Positions 24,410 through 32,367 of a DNA stretch of 64,000 bases are shown here, in pieces. The notes below the pieces were generated by a model that was not told where the DNA came from, made no database searches, and saw only the letters and a program-made list of their open reading frames with translations. Numbering within the stretch: position 1 is the stretch's first letter; the number at the start of each line of letters is the position of its first letter. The DNA comes from an uncultured Bacteroidales bacterium (GTDB lineage Bacteria; Bacteroidota; Bacteroidia; Bacteroidales; UBA11471): positions 1 to 64,000 of the forward strand of contig CANQDQ010000008.1 in the NCBI GenBank assembly GCA_947593515.1, written 5' to 3'. Both the position numbers and the translations under genes were made by a program.

Positions 24410-25771
24410 TTATAATAATTCTGTCATATACGCAGGCAGGCAAATAATATCCTTGTCTTTTCGTAAATCTTTGGTATAGAGCAGATACCTGTAAAGCGTT
24501 CGTTCTGAAAATTTTTGTTGAAATTTATCAAGAGATTTATGTGAATTATATCCGGAAGATTTAACTTCAATCGGGCATATCTTATCTTTACGTGAAAGCA
24601 GGAAATCTATCTCGTAACCACGAATCGTTTTGTTTTCTTCCTCTTTATATATTTCTTCTTTGAATGTATAGTAAAATAATTCATTGCCGGCGCTTTTCAG
24701 CATTTGAGCTATTACATTCTCGTATATATATCCCAAATTCGTACTAAGTTTATCTGAAAGAAGTTTTCGGTATATCACGTTATCTGTATAGTCTCTGTCC
24801 ATGAAAGCAAGTGTAACGAATAATCCTGTATCGGCAAGAAACATCTTAAAATATTCGTAATCGGCATGAAGGGAAAATCCTACGCTTGGATCATTGGCAT
24901 GATAGGCAAAGTTTACCGTCATGGAATCCTCCATATCCATCAATAGTTCACTAATCCGAGCAGCTGTTGCATTCTCAATCACACTTCCCACCTTATAGCG
25001 TGTCGTATTACGAGAGAGTTCTGTCGGAATCGAGGTAAACAATCGTGAAATACGACCTGTCGGGTCGATTTTCCGGAAATCGTCGATATAAAGTTCAAGA
25101 ATATTCCGTTTTACCGCATCTATGGCTGAAAAATCATTCGATTCGAGGTACGCATTTACCGCCTGCGGCATACCGCCGATAAGCATATACAATCGGAAAT
25201 TGCGCATCAAATCACGATTGACGGCCTCTCCCAACGGCTTGAGGTTTTGATACGAATACCGGATCAATTCATAGATCTGAGTTTTATCAACAGCCCACAA
25301 AAATTCTTCATAATCAAGCGGATACATAGTAATACGTGTCTCTTCGCTGGGTATCACGATACCTTTTACATTTTTTTTGATAGAAAGTAGCGAACCGGTT
25401 TCTATGTAGTCATACCGGTGGTCTTTTACCAGATGTTTGATTGCTTGTCGGGCCGGAGGATACAATTGTACTTCATCGAACACAATGACCGAGTTTCGGT
25501 CATGCAACGATACGTTGAATAGCGACTGAATCCGTAGAAAGAAGTAATTCAAATCTGAAATATGGGAAAACAATTCTCTGACCGCATCATCAGCTATCGA
25601 AAAATCGATAATGATGCAGGATTCATATTCCCGCCGAGCAAACTCCTCGACAATTGTCGATTTCCCGACCCGACGTGCTCCTTTTATCAGAAGTGCTGTC
25701 TGTCCATCGCTTTCATTCTTCCATTGGAGCATTTTTTTGTAGATTTTACGCTTGAATATTTTTTCAGACAT
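24410..25771 (-). CDS. AAA/DUF4143 ATPase 3
   Basis: A 453-residue solitary ATPase. Walker A is LLIKGARRVGKSTIV (about 26-40), Walker B is SVIVFDEVQLY, sensor 1 is YIETGSLLS, and the family motif EFLWAV follows. The C-terminal DUF4143 domain ends GYEIDFLLS and CPIEVKSSG, again the ExD...ExK pattern. The start at 25771 follows the promoter at 25794-25824, which is built into a 33-bp repeat array. Base composition is more AT-rich than neighbouring housekeeping genes (hpt, nnr), hinting at separate origin. No terminator was recognised at its 3' end. Confidence 0.85.
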   Translation of the reverse strand: MSEKIFKRKIYKKMLQWKNESDGQTALLIKGARRVGKSTIVEEFARREYESCIIIDFSIADDAVRELFSHISDLNYFFLRIQSLFNVSLHDRNSVIVFDEVQLYPPARQAIKHLVKDHRYDYIETGSLLSIKKNVKGIVIPSEETRITMYPLDYEEFLWAVDKTQIYELIRYSYQNLKPLGEAVNRDLMRNFRLYMLIGGMPQAVNAYLESNDFSAIDAVKRNILELYIDDFRKIDPTGRISRLFTSIPTELSRNTTRYKVGSVIENATAARISELLMDMEDSMTVNFAYHANDPSVGFSLHADYEYFKMFLADTGLFVTLAFMDRDYTDNVIYRKLLSDKLSTNLGYIYENVIAQMLKSAGNELFYYTFKEEIYKEEENKTIRGYEIDFLLSRKDKICPIEVKSSGYNSHKSLDKFQQKFSERTLYRYLLYTKDLRKDKDIICLPAYMTELL

Positions 25772-25793
25772 ACCTTGCAGTTTTTTATTCGGA

Positions 25794-25824
25794 CGAAAAT
25801 AAACATTTTGTCGGAAACAGCAAA
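25794..25824 (-). promoter_or_regulatory. Promoter of ATPase 3, embedded in repeats
   Basis: TTTG (complement of 25821-25824), 19 bp, TATTTTCG (complement of 25794-25801). The -33 element falls inside the promoter-proximal 33-bp unit. Confidence 0.7.
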
Positions 25825-25880
25825 ATGTTTTTCTGTTTTTTTGTCGGAAAACACGAAATGTTTTCACGCGAATTTGTCGG
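25805..25880 (-). repeat. 33-bp imperfect tandem repeats upstream of ATPase 3
   Basis: TGTCGGAA on the plus strand starts at 25809, 25842 and 25875, exactly 33 bp apart. On the gene strand the units begin TTCCGACAAA and carry a second conserved block (G)AAAACATTT. The array overlaps the -33 element of ATPase 3. The rest of the 312-bp gap (25772-26083) contains only this promoter and that of nnr. Confidence 0.75.
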
Positions 25881-26035
25881 AATCAAGGATATCTATGCTA
25901 TTTTTTCGTCGTCCTAAAAAATATATCCGGCCAAAATCGTTCCTTAATTAGAACTTTCAATATAGGAAACTTTTCTGATTCAGGAAAATGACGGAATATT
26001 TCAGCACATCTGTTCCGTCTTTTCAAAAAATCTTT

Positions 26036-26043
26036 TATCTTTG
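26036..26043 (+). promoter_or_regulatory. -7 box of nnr
   Basis: TATCTTTG lies 40 bp before the nnr ATG. The upstream in-frame ATG at 25988 precedes the promoter and is discarded. Confidence 0.65.
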
Positions 26044-26083
26044 TTTGTCGATAACTCCGTTTCAACAGCAGAAAAATTCAGGC

Positions 26084-27604
26084 ATGAAAATATTTACGAC
26101 CGACATTATCAAAGAGATAGACCGCTACACGATAGAGAACAAACCCATTGCGTCGGTCGATTTGATGGAACGCGCGGCGACTGCCGTCGCCAATGCCATT
26201 GCCGCCCGTTGGGGAAACGAGCGCCGCATTACGGTGTTTGCCGGTACGGGCAACAACGGCGGCGATGCTTTGGCGGCAGCGCGTCTGCTTGGCGAAAAAG
26301 GCTATGCGGTCGAAACCTATCTTTTCAATCCGTACCGGCGGCTGTCGCCCGACTGCGAAGCCAACCTCGAACGGTTGAAAGCTACGGGCGCAACCGTGCA
26401 CGAAATCGTCGAGGAATTTACGCCGCCCCGCCTGTCGCCCGACACGCTCGTCATCGACGGGCTGTTCGGCTCGGGACTGAACCGCCCCCTCGAAAAAGCC
26501 TATGCCGCATTGGTACAATACCTCAACGCCTCAGGCGCAACGATAGTTTCTATCGACATACCGTCGGGTATGGCGGGCGAAGACAACGGCGAGTACCGGC
26601 GGCAGAACATGATACACCCCGCCCTCACGCTCACGCTGCAATTCCCCAAACTTTCGTTTTTCACGGCGGAAGAGACTCCGCTGTGCGGCGAATGGGAAAT
26701 GCTCGACATCGGGCTGCACCCCGACTTCATACGGGAGAAAGAGACGCCCTATCACTACACCCTGCCCGAAGAAGCGGCAGGCGAATTGAAGCTGCGTCCG
26801 CGCTTTTCCGACAAATACGACTACGGCCATCTGCTCGTCGCAGCCGGCAGCCGCGGCATGATGGGCGCAGCGGTAATCGCCGCCCGCGCAGCCCTGCACA
26901 GCGGCGCGGGGCTGGTAAGCCTGCACACTCCCGCCTGCGGCGAAACAATCGTACAGACCGCTCTGCCCGAAGCGCTCTTTTCCGCCGACCGGCACGCCAG
27001 CCACATAAGCGACGTACCGACGACGCGACGGTACGATGCCGCCGTCATCGGTCCCGGCATCGGCCGCCACGACGACACGCGATACGCCCTCTCGCAGCTG
27101 CTGCCGCGCCTCTCGTGTCCGACGGTGCTCGACGCCGATGCGCTGAATCTGTTAAGCGAAAGCCCCGTCTTGTTCGGACAACTCGCCCCGCAAACGATAC
27201 TCACGCCGCATCATCGGGAGTTCGACCGTCTTTTCGGCGAAAGCGCAACACAATACGAGCGGCTGCAAAAGGCGCGGGATATTTGCCTGCGGCATAATAT
27301 CATCATCGTGCTGAAAGGCGCCTACACCGCCGTCGTGGCAGGCGACGGCTCCGTACATTTCAACAGCACGGGAAACGCCGGCATGGCAACCGCCGGCAGC
27401 GGCGACGCCCTCGCCGGAATCATCGGGGCTTTGCTCGCCCAACACTACACGCCGCTGCAAGCCGCCACATTAGGCACCCTGCTGCACGGCATGGCAGGCG
27501 ACCTCGCCGCACGGGAGGAATCGCAGGAATACGTTACCGCCGGCGAAATAATCCGCCACCTCGGGCAGGCATTTACCCAACTGCATTCATACAGAAATCA
27601 ATAA
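26084..27604 (+). CDS. nnr: Bifunctional NAD(P)H-hydrate epimerase / ADP-dependent dehydratase
   Basis: A 506-residue metabolite-repair enzyme. The N-terminal YjeF_N epimerase domain (1-210) carries VFAGTGNNGGDALAAARLL and SIDIPSGM. The C-terminal ribokinase-like dehydratase domain (about 225-500) carries VAAGSRGMMGAAVIAARAAL, AVIGPGIGRH, LTPHHREFDRLFG and the catalytic loop NAGMATAGSGDALAGIIGAL. Together they restore damaged NAD(P)HX. It is followed after 9 bp by the DUF4831 gene, so the two form an operon. Confidence 0.96.
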   Translation: MKIFTTDIIKEIDRYTIENKPIASVDLMERAATAVANAIAARWGNERRITVFAGTGNNGGDALAAARLLGEKGYAVETYLFNPYRRLSPDCEANLERLKATGATVHEIVEEFTPPRLSPDTLVIDGLFGSGLNRPLEKAYAALVQYLNASGATIVSIDIPSGMAGEDNGEYRRQNMIHPALTLTLQFPKLSFFTAEETPLCGEWEMLDIGLHPDFIREKETPYHYTLPEEAAGELKLRPRFSDKYDYGHLLVAAGSRGMMGAAVIAARAALHSGAGLVSLHTPACGETIVQTALPEALFSADRHASHISDVPTTRRYDAAVIGPGIGRHDDTRYALSQLLPRLSCPTVLDADALNLLSESPVLFGQLAPQTILTPHHREFDRLFGESATQYERLQKARDICLRHNIIIVLKGAYTAVVAGDGSVHFNSTGNAGMATAGSGDALAGIIGALLAQHYTPLQAATLGTLLHGMAGDLAAREESQEYVTAGEIIRHLGQAFTQLHSYRNQ

Positions 27605-27613
27605 CTCAAAAAT

Positions 27614-28720
27614 ATGAAACGTATCATACCCCTACTCGGATTGTTTCTCGCGTTAGACATTGCAGCGCAGGAAACCGTGAAAACGACCGCCAACAAATTC
27701 AACGGCTACGGCATCGTGTACTCGCTGCCGACGACCGCCATCGACTTGCAAGTAACAACCACCCGCTCGGTGGAAAAGGTGGGACCTTTCAGCAAATACG
27801 CCCAAAAATATTTAGGCGTTGCACCGACGGTTACACAAAACCGCACTGTCTGGACTATGGACAAAGTAACTGCCGTTCCCAAAGGCATACCCGACCCCGA
27901 ACAACAATATGCCATACAACTGAAATCGGGTAATCAAACGGCATTCTACCTGACACCCGACGGACTGCTGGCAGGCATAAACGTGAAACCGGAATGCAAC
28001 GACCCACACCCCCATGCGCCGAAAAAAGGGCATAAATACACCGACGCAGAAATGGCGCAACTCTATACGGAAGATATGCTGCTCATGGGCTCCACCGCCA
28101 AAATGGCGGAGGCGGCAGCCAAACAGATCTACGCCATTCGGGAATACCGGCTCGACCTGCTTACCGGCAATGCCGACGTGCTGCCGACGGACGCTTCTCT
28201 GAAAATCATTCTTCGGGAGATGGCTCGTCGGGAAGCTCTTTTGACAGAACTTTTCATGGGGTCGGCAGAGAAAAAGACAATAGTGAAACACGTCGTATAT
28301 ATGCCCGACACCGCAGAACAGGGCAATCGCATCGCGTTCCGCTTCTCGGAACACAACGGAGTAGTCGGCACGAAAGACCTGTCGGGCGAGCCGGTGTATG
28401 TCGCCGTAACGCCGACACGGGAGGGCACCGCACCGACCAACAGTAAAGGACGCGCCGTTGCCCCAAGCAAAGGCTCGCTTGCCTACACCATACCCGGATA
28501 TGCCGACGTGAAAGTTTCGTTCAAGGGCAAAACGCTTTTCAACGAGAATCTTCCATTCGCCCAACTCGGCGTAGTTTACGGACTCGACGCCTCGCTCCTC
28601 TCCGGCAAAAACCGCATGGAAGCGCGCTTCTGCCCGCAGACGGGTGCGCTGCTGAATATCTCGACGGTAGGGACAGACAAGACGGAACAAACCAGCAAGC
28701 CGGTGCCGACTGCGAATTGA
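27614..28720 (+). CDS. DUF4831-type secreted protein
   Basis: A 368-residue protein with a signal peptide (GLFLALDIAAQ, cleavage near residue 19). The opening NGYGIVYSLPTTAIDLQVTTTRSVEKVGPFSKYAQKYLG is typical of the DUF4831 family of Bacteroidetes. Function is unknown; mostly beta structure is expected, with a helical stretch around 165-215. It is coupled to nnr by a 9-bp gap and ends at a strong terminator. No catalytic motif is visible. Confidence 0.78.
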   Translation: MKRIIPLLGLFLALDIAAQETVKTTANKFNGYGIVYSLPTTAIDLQVTTTRSVEKVGPFSKYAQKYLGVAPTVTQNRTVWTMDKVTAVPKGIPDPEQQYAIQLKSGNQTAFYLTPDGLLAGINVKPECNDPHPHAPKKGHKYTDAEMAQLYTEDMLLMGSTAKMAEAAAKQIYAIREYRLDLLTGNADVLPTDASLKIILREMARREALLTELFMGSAEKKTIVKHVVYMPDTAEQGNRIAFRFSEHNGVVGTKDLSGEPVYVAVTPTREGTAPTNSKGRAVAPSKGSLAYTIPGYADVKVSFKGKTLFNENLPFAQLGVVYGLDASLLSGKNRMEARFCPQTGALLNISTVGTDKTEQTSKPVPTAN

Positions 28721-28748
28721 TTTCAAAAAAATTTCTTCACCCGTAAAA

Positions 28749-28787
28749 AACAAAAAGGTCGCGCTTTGCAGCGCGACCTTTTTTGTT
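28749..28787. terminator. Terminator between DUF4831 gene and galM
   Basis: The stem GGTCGCGC/GCGCGACC has a TTTGCA loop and is flanked by A and T runs. It can serve both convergent units. The same 33 bases recur at 47406-47438. Confidence 0.88.
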
Positions 28788-28810
28788 CTATCGTCCATAT
28801 CCATGCGACC

Positions 28811-29827
28811 TTATCCGACGACGGAGAGTCTATACAAAGTAGTATAGTGATACGGTTTATCCGGAGAGACGAGAGTCGGCGGAAATTCTTTATGATTCGG
28901 AGCATCGGGATAGCCCTGCGCTTCCAGACAGAAACCTTGCAAGGGTGCGTATTTATACCCCTGTTTCCCGATTATCTGCGAAGATAAATATCCGGCAGAA
29001 TAAAACAGGACACCGGGGTATGAAGTAAAGACATCGAGTTTCCGTTTCGAGGTCGGTTCGCATACACAGGCAGCAAACTTTATTTTGCCATTTCGATGAT
29101 AGGGCAGAATATAATAATGGTTATAGCCCTTGTTCCAAATGAGCTGCTGCGAGAGTGTTTCCAAACCCTTTCCAATGGATTTTCCGATTCGGAAATCAAA
29201 TTCCGTTGTCGCAACGGGACGAATCCGTCCGGAAGGTATAAACTCCTTATCCGTATCGAGTATATATGCCGACGGTATTTCAACGCAGTGCTGCAATACA
29301 TCACCGTGCCCCGCCAGATTGAAATATGCGTGGTTGGTTAAATTGAGTATGGAAAGCCGGTCGGATACAGCATCGAAATCAATACACACCGTCCCGTCGG
29401 AAGTAAAACCATAAGAAACCGTTACGTCGATATTTCCCGGATACCCGCCTTCCAAATGAGGAGAATGGAGACGGAACACGATTTTATCGTCTTCACGGCT
29501 TCCATGCCAGATTTTGGAATGGAAACCTGAAAATCCTCCATGATTGGTATTTTTCCCGTCATTCTTTTCCAATGTATAGCTTCGACCGTCCAACGAAAAT
29601 GAAGCGCGACCTATGCGGTTGGCAAAGCGACCGACAACCGCCCCCATATAACAATCGTCCTGCAAATAGTCCGCCGGAGAAGAATAGCCCAGTAAAATAT
29701 CGGAGTAACAGCCGCTGCCGTCGGGAACGACCCACGACAGCCATCTTGCGCCCAAATTGCTCACTTCGATATAAGAGCCGTCGGGGCGTGAGAGGCGATA
29801 AGCCCGAATCTGCTGCGTGTCATTCAT
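28811..29827 (-). CDS. galM: Aldose 1-epimerase (galactose mutarotase)
   Basis: A 338-residue enzyme interconverting alpha- and beta-galactose or glucose. Signatures are VGRFANRIGRASF, NDGKNTNHGG, LNLTNHAYFNLAG (catalytic His) and GFCLEAQGYPDAPNH (catalytic Glu). There is no signal peptide, so it acts in the cytoplasm on imported galactose. It is the last gene of the PUL operon. An ATG at 29848 is an alternative start, but a 16-bp hairpin lies directly before it, making 29827 likelier. Confidence 0.93.
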   Translation of the reverse strand: MNDTQQIRAYRLSRPDGSYIEVSNLGARWLSWVVPDGSGCYSDILLGYSSPADYLQDDCYMGAVVGRFANRIGRASFSLDGRSYTLEKNDGKNTNHGGFSGFHSKIWHGSREDDKIVFRLHSPHLEGGYPGNIDVTVSYGFTSDGTVCIDFDAVSDRLSILNLTNHAYFNLAGHGDVLQHCVEIPSAYILDTDKEFIPSGRIRPVATTEFDFRIGKSIGKGLETLSQQLIWNKGYNHYYILPYHRNGKIKFAACVCEPTSKRKLDVFTSYPGVLFYSAGYLSSQIIGKQGYKYAPLQGFCLEAQGYPDAPNHKEFPPTLVSPDKPYHYTTLYRLSVVG

Positions 29828-29849
29828 ACCATTTTCCGTTAAAAGCATT

Positions 29850-29885
29850 TTGTTGTTCCCTCTGTCGGTACAGAGGGAACAACAA
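29850..29885 (-). other. Intercistronic hairpin before galM
   Basis: A perfect 16-bp stem (29850-29865 with 29870-29885) has a 4-base loop and lies between the alpha-galactosidase stop and galM. There is no T-run on the minus strand, so a role in mRNA processing or stability is likelier than termination. Confidence 0.75.
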
Positions 29886-29917
29886 ATAACAATCTTTTTT
29901 CCCTTATCAATTACTCT

Positions 29918-32281
29918 TTACTCTTTTATAAACGGCGCGATAAACCTATCTTTGGTTACGTTGTCGGTAGATACCAATATATAACTTCCTGTCGGAAGTC
30001 GGTTTACATCAATAACGTTTCCTGTGAAATCCGACAAGGAGAGAAATTTTTTCCCCATAATCGAATATAAATCGTAATCGAAACTGCTATTGCAATCTAC
30101 TTTATTGATAAACAAGCATTCCCGACAAGGATTCGGATAGACACTGAATTTTTTCTCTGCCGCAACCGAACATACCGACGACGAATTATTATCGACATAA
30201 ATCTTATAGACCCGAGCATCGATACGAGGGACTTTCAAAGTCAATACGGAAGCATCGGCAGCCGTTTGCTCCTTGCTGTCCGTCCAAAGTTCATGCACCG
30301 TATAAACCGTGCCTTCTGAAAGCCCCAAATCGCTATATTTCAATTCAATGGTTTTCTGTGCCGGAGACGATGCAAAATGATATGCTGCTACATAAAGCGT
30401 ATCGCCGTTTCTATACATAAATGCGTCTGCCTGACCTGTTGCCCAAGCGGCATTTTCGACCGGGCGGAAAGATTTTCCTATTTTCCCGATACGATTTATT
30501 TCCTCATTTTTGGCAATGAGTTGGGCGCGGGTGCGAGTTGCGTCCGAGCAGTTCAAAAAATCATCGCCCAAAAGGCACAAGCCCGAAGTTACGACCGATG
30601 TATATCTGGCTCTGTTTGTTCCGACAGGATATAACGTATATGTTCTTCCGGAGGGATATGCACCGTTTCCTTCAAATTTTCCGAAGACCATGTAGTCGGG
30701 ATCGTTATAACAATAGAATCTATCCGTCCACCAGCTATGCGTCAATGCATTCAAGGCATATTTCGTATCGTTTATGGTTCCGTAAGTATCGCAGGCATAT
30801 CGGCGACCGTTGGCATACTGCGACGGGAAAAGAGGTGCAATGGAAAGGTTTATATACATTTTGTCGCCAATCTTGTCGGAGATATATTTCATGCCCTGAT
30901 TGTACGCCTGTATGCCCGTAGTTATTTCGGGGTCGTACCATGAATCGGCTTCAAATGTACCATGTGTCATAAAGTCGATTTTTATATATTCATATCCGTC
31001 TTTTATCCATTGGTCGATATAGTAGTCGATACGCATTTTCGTACCTATGTGGGTCGGATCCAACGCCCAGCCTTTTCCTCCGCCCGGAAATTCAGCCGGT
31101 TTCCCGTTGATTTTAAGCATTATATCTCCGTATTTATATTTTCCATCGGTACCTTCGACCACTTTATTAACATCGCCGCCCCAATCAACGAAAGGTGTCC
31201 AATAAATTCCCGGTTTCTGTCCGCGACTTTTACATTCATTGACAAAACGGCGACGGTTTTGCGCCGTGATATTCGTCCAGTAAGAGTCGAGCCCGATATA
31301 GCAAGTGCCGTCGTTGGAGAACTCGGGTGCCAGTTTTTCGGCAAAAAAGCTCGATACAGCGGAGGCTATGGTATATGAAAGGTCGGACATGGCATTTCCC
31401 CAGCTGTTCCAGCCGAAAGGCGTTCCTTTGTTCCATGCTCGTTTGGGAGCCACAATGGCATTCAACTCGCCATAGGTTTCCATACCATCGCGCCAATCGT
31501 CGAAATATCCGAGCATTATTTTGGGCGATTTCACCATCGTCCCTTTTACCTTACCATGAGGCAGCTGATCGCGAGTGGTAGGTGTGGTACCGTCATAATT
31601 ATCGCTGATTCCTCCATATACCGTAAGCGATAAAATTTTATTCGAAGAGCCGACTTTCGTGACGACGCCCGTCTTCCAGTTGTCGTGTTCGATAGAGCCC
31701 AATACCAGTCCGTCGTTATTTTCTGTGCTGTACAGGCAGCCGGCTTCATAGCTCGTATATGTGTGTCCCGACCGGAATACATTGGAACCGTAGCGCACCC
31801 ATGCGTCGTTGTCGAACGGTACAATCAGAGCGACATTCGTGCCGCTTACTTCGGGCAAGAACGCGCTTGTTTCCGTCGTTGTCAAGGGCGACATATAGTT
31901 GGAAGCTATGACATCGGTCGATTCCACTTTCAATTCGGTCAATATGTAGTCTTTTTCCGAATAAAGATAATAGATGTGCGATGCCGTCAATGCCGGATTT
32001 TCGAGGGTATATACGATTTCCACACGCTTGCCCGTACCGAAAGCATCTGATTGAGTTTCGACATTCGCTCCGGTAAATGCGAGCGAAGCAGTTACAGGAT
32101 ATTCTATATCGTCGAGCTTAAATACGGCATGATTTTTGGGAACCAGCAATACATCATTTTTATAGATATCGGTCTGTCCGTCTTTGTCCGAAATATCCAA
32201 TTTCCAAGCGCCCTCCTCTACCGTTACTGCCGAAGCGGTAAAAGAAGCCATGCAACACAAGAGAGTAATAAGTCGGTTCAT
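29918..32281 (-). CDS. Secreted alpha-galactosidase-like clan GH-D enzyme with T9SS sorting domain
   Basis: A 787-residue protein with a signal peptide (cleaved near residue 18). The catalytic barrel carries clan GH-D (GH27/GH36) marks: TPFGWNSWG (290-295), IGLDSYW (about 329-335), YIKIDFM with presumed nucleophile Asp436, and NDPDYMVFG (about 526-534) with the presumed acid/base. Residues 712-787 form a T9SS type A tail: FSVYPNPCRECLFI, YSIMGKKFLSL, LPTGSYILV. The enzyme would be exported to the surface and act on terminal alpha-galactose. It fits the SusCD operon and complements the GH36 gene upstream. The exact GH family needs a profile search. Confidence 0.85.
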   Translation of the reverse strand: MNRLITLLCCMASFTASAVTVEEGAWKLDISDKDGQTDIYKNDVLLVPKNHAVFKLDDIEYPVTASLAFTGANVETQSDAFGTGKRVEIVYTLENPALTASHIYYLYSEKDYILTELKVESTDVIASNYMSPLTTTETSAFLPEVSGTNVALIVPFDNDAWVRYGSNVFRSGHTYTSYEAGCLYSTENNDGLVLGSIEHDNWKTGVVTKVGSSNKILSLTVYGGISDNYDGTTPTTRDQLPHGKVKGTMVKSPKIMLGYFDDWRDGMETYGELNAIVAPKRAWNKGTPFGWNSWGNAMSDLSYTIASAVSSFFAEKLAPEFSNDGTCYIGLDSYWTNITAQNRRRFVNECKSRGQKPGIYWTPFVDWGGDVNKVVEGTDGKYKYGDIMLKINGKPAEFPGGGKGWALDPTHIGTKMRIDYYIDQWIKDGYEYIKIDFMTHGTFEADSWYDPEITTGIQAYNQGMKYISDKIGDKMYINLSIAPLFPSQYANGRRYACDTYGTINDTKYALNALTHSWWTDRFYCYNDPDYMVFGKFEGNGAYPSGRTYTLYPVGTNRARYTSVVTSGLCLLGDDFLNCSDATRTRAQLIAKNEEINRIGKIGKSFRPVENAAWATGQADAFMYRNGDTLYVAAYHFASSPAQKTIELKYSDLGLSEGTVYTVHELWTDSKEQTAADASVLTLKVPRIDARVYKIYVDNNSSSVCSVAAEKKFSVYPNPCRECLFINKVDCNSSFDYDLYSIMGKKFLSLSDFTGNVIDVNRLPTGSYILVSTDNVTKDRFIAPFIKE

Positions 32282-32299
32282 ATCATAGGTATTTTTTCA

Positions 32300-32327
32300 A
32301 TCGCAGGGGAGTTTCCTCCCCTGCGAT
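32300..32327 (-). other. Intercistronic hairpin before the clan-D enzyme
   Basis: A perfect 12-bp GC-rich stem (32300-32311 with 32316-32327) has a 4-base loop. It is not followed by a T-run on the transcribed side (TTGAAAAAA), so it is not a typical terminator. Confidence 0.7.
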
Positions 32328-32367
32328 CAGGTTTGAAATTAAAATGAACAGAATAAATCTCGGTATG

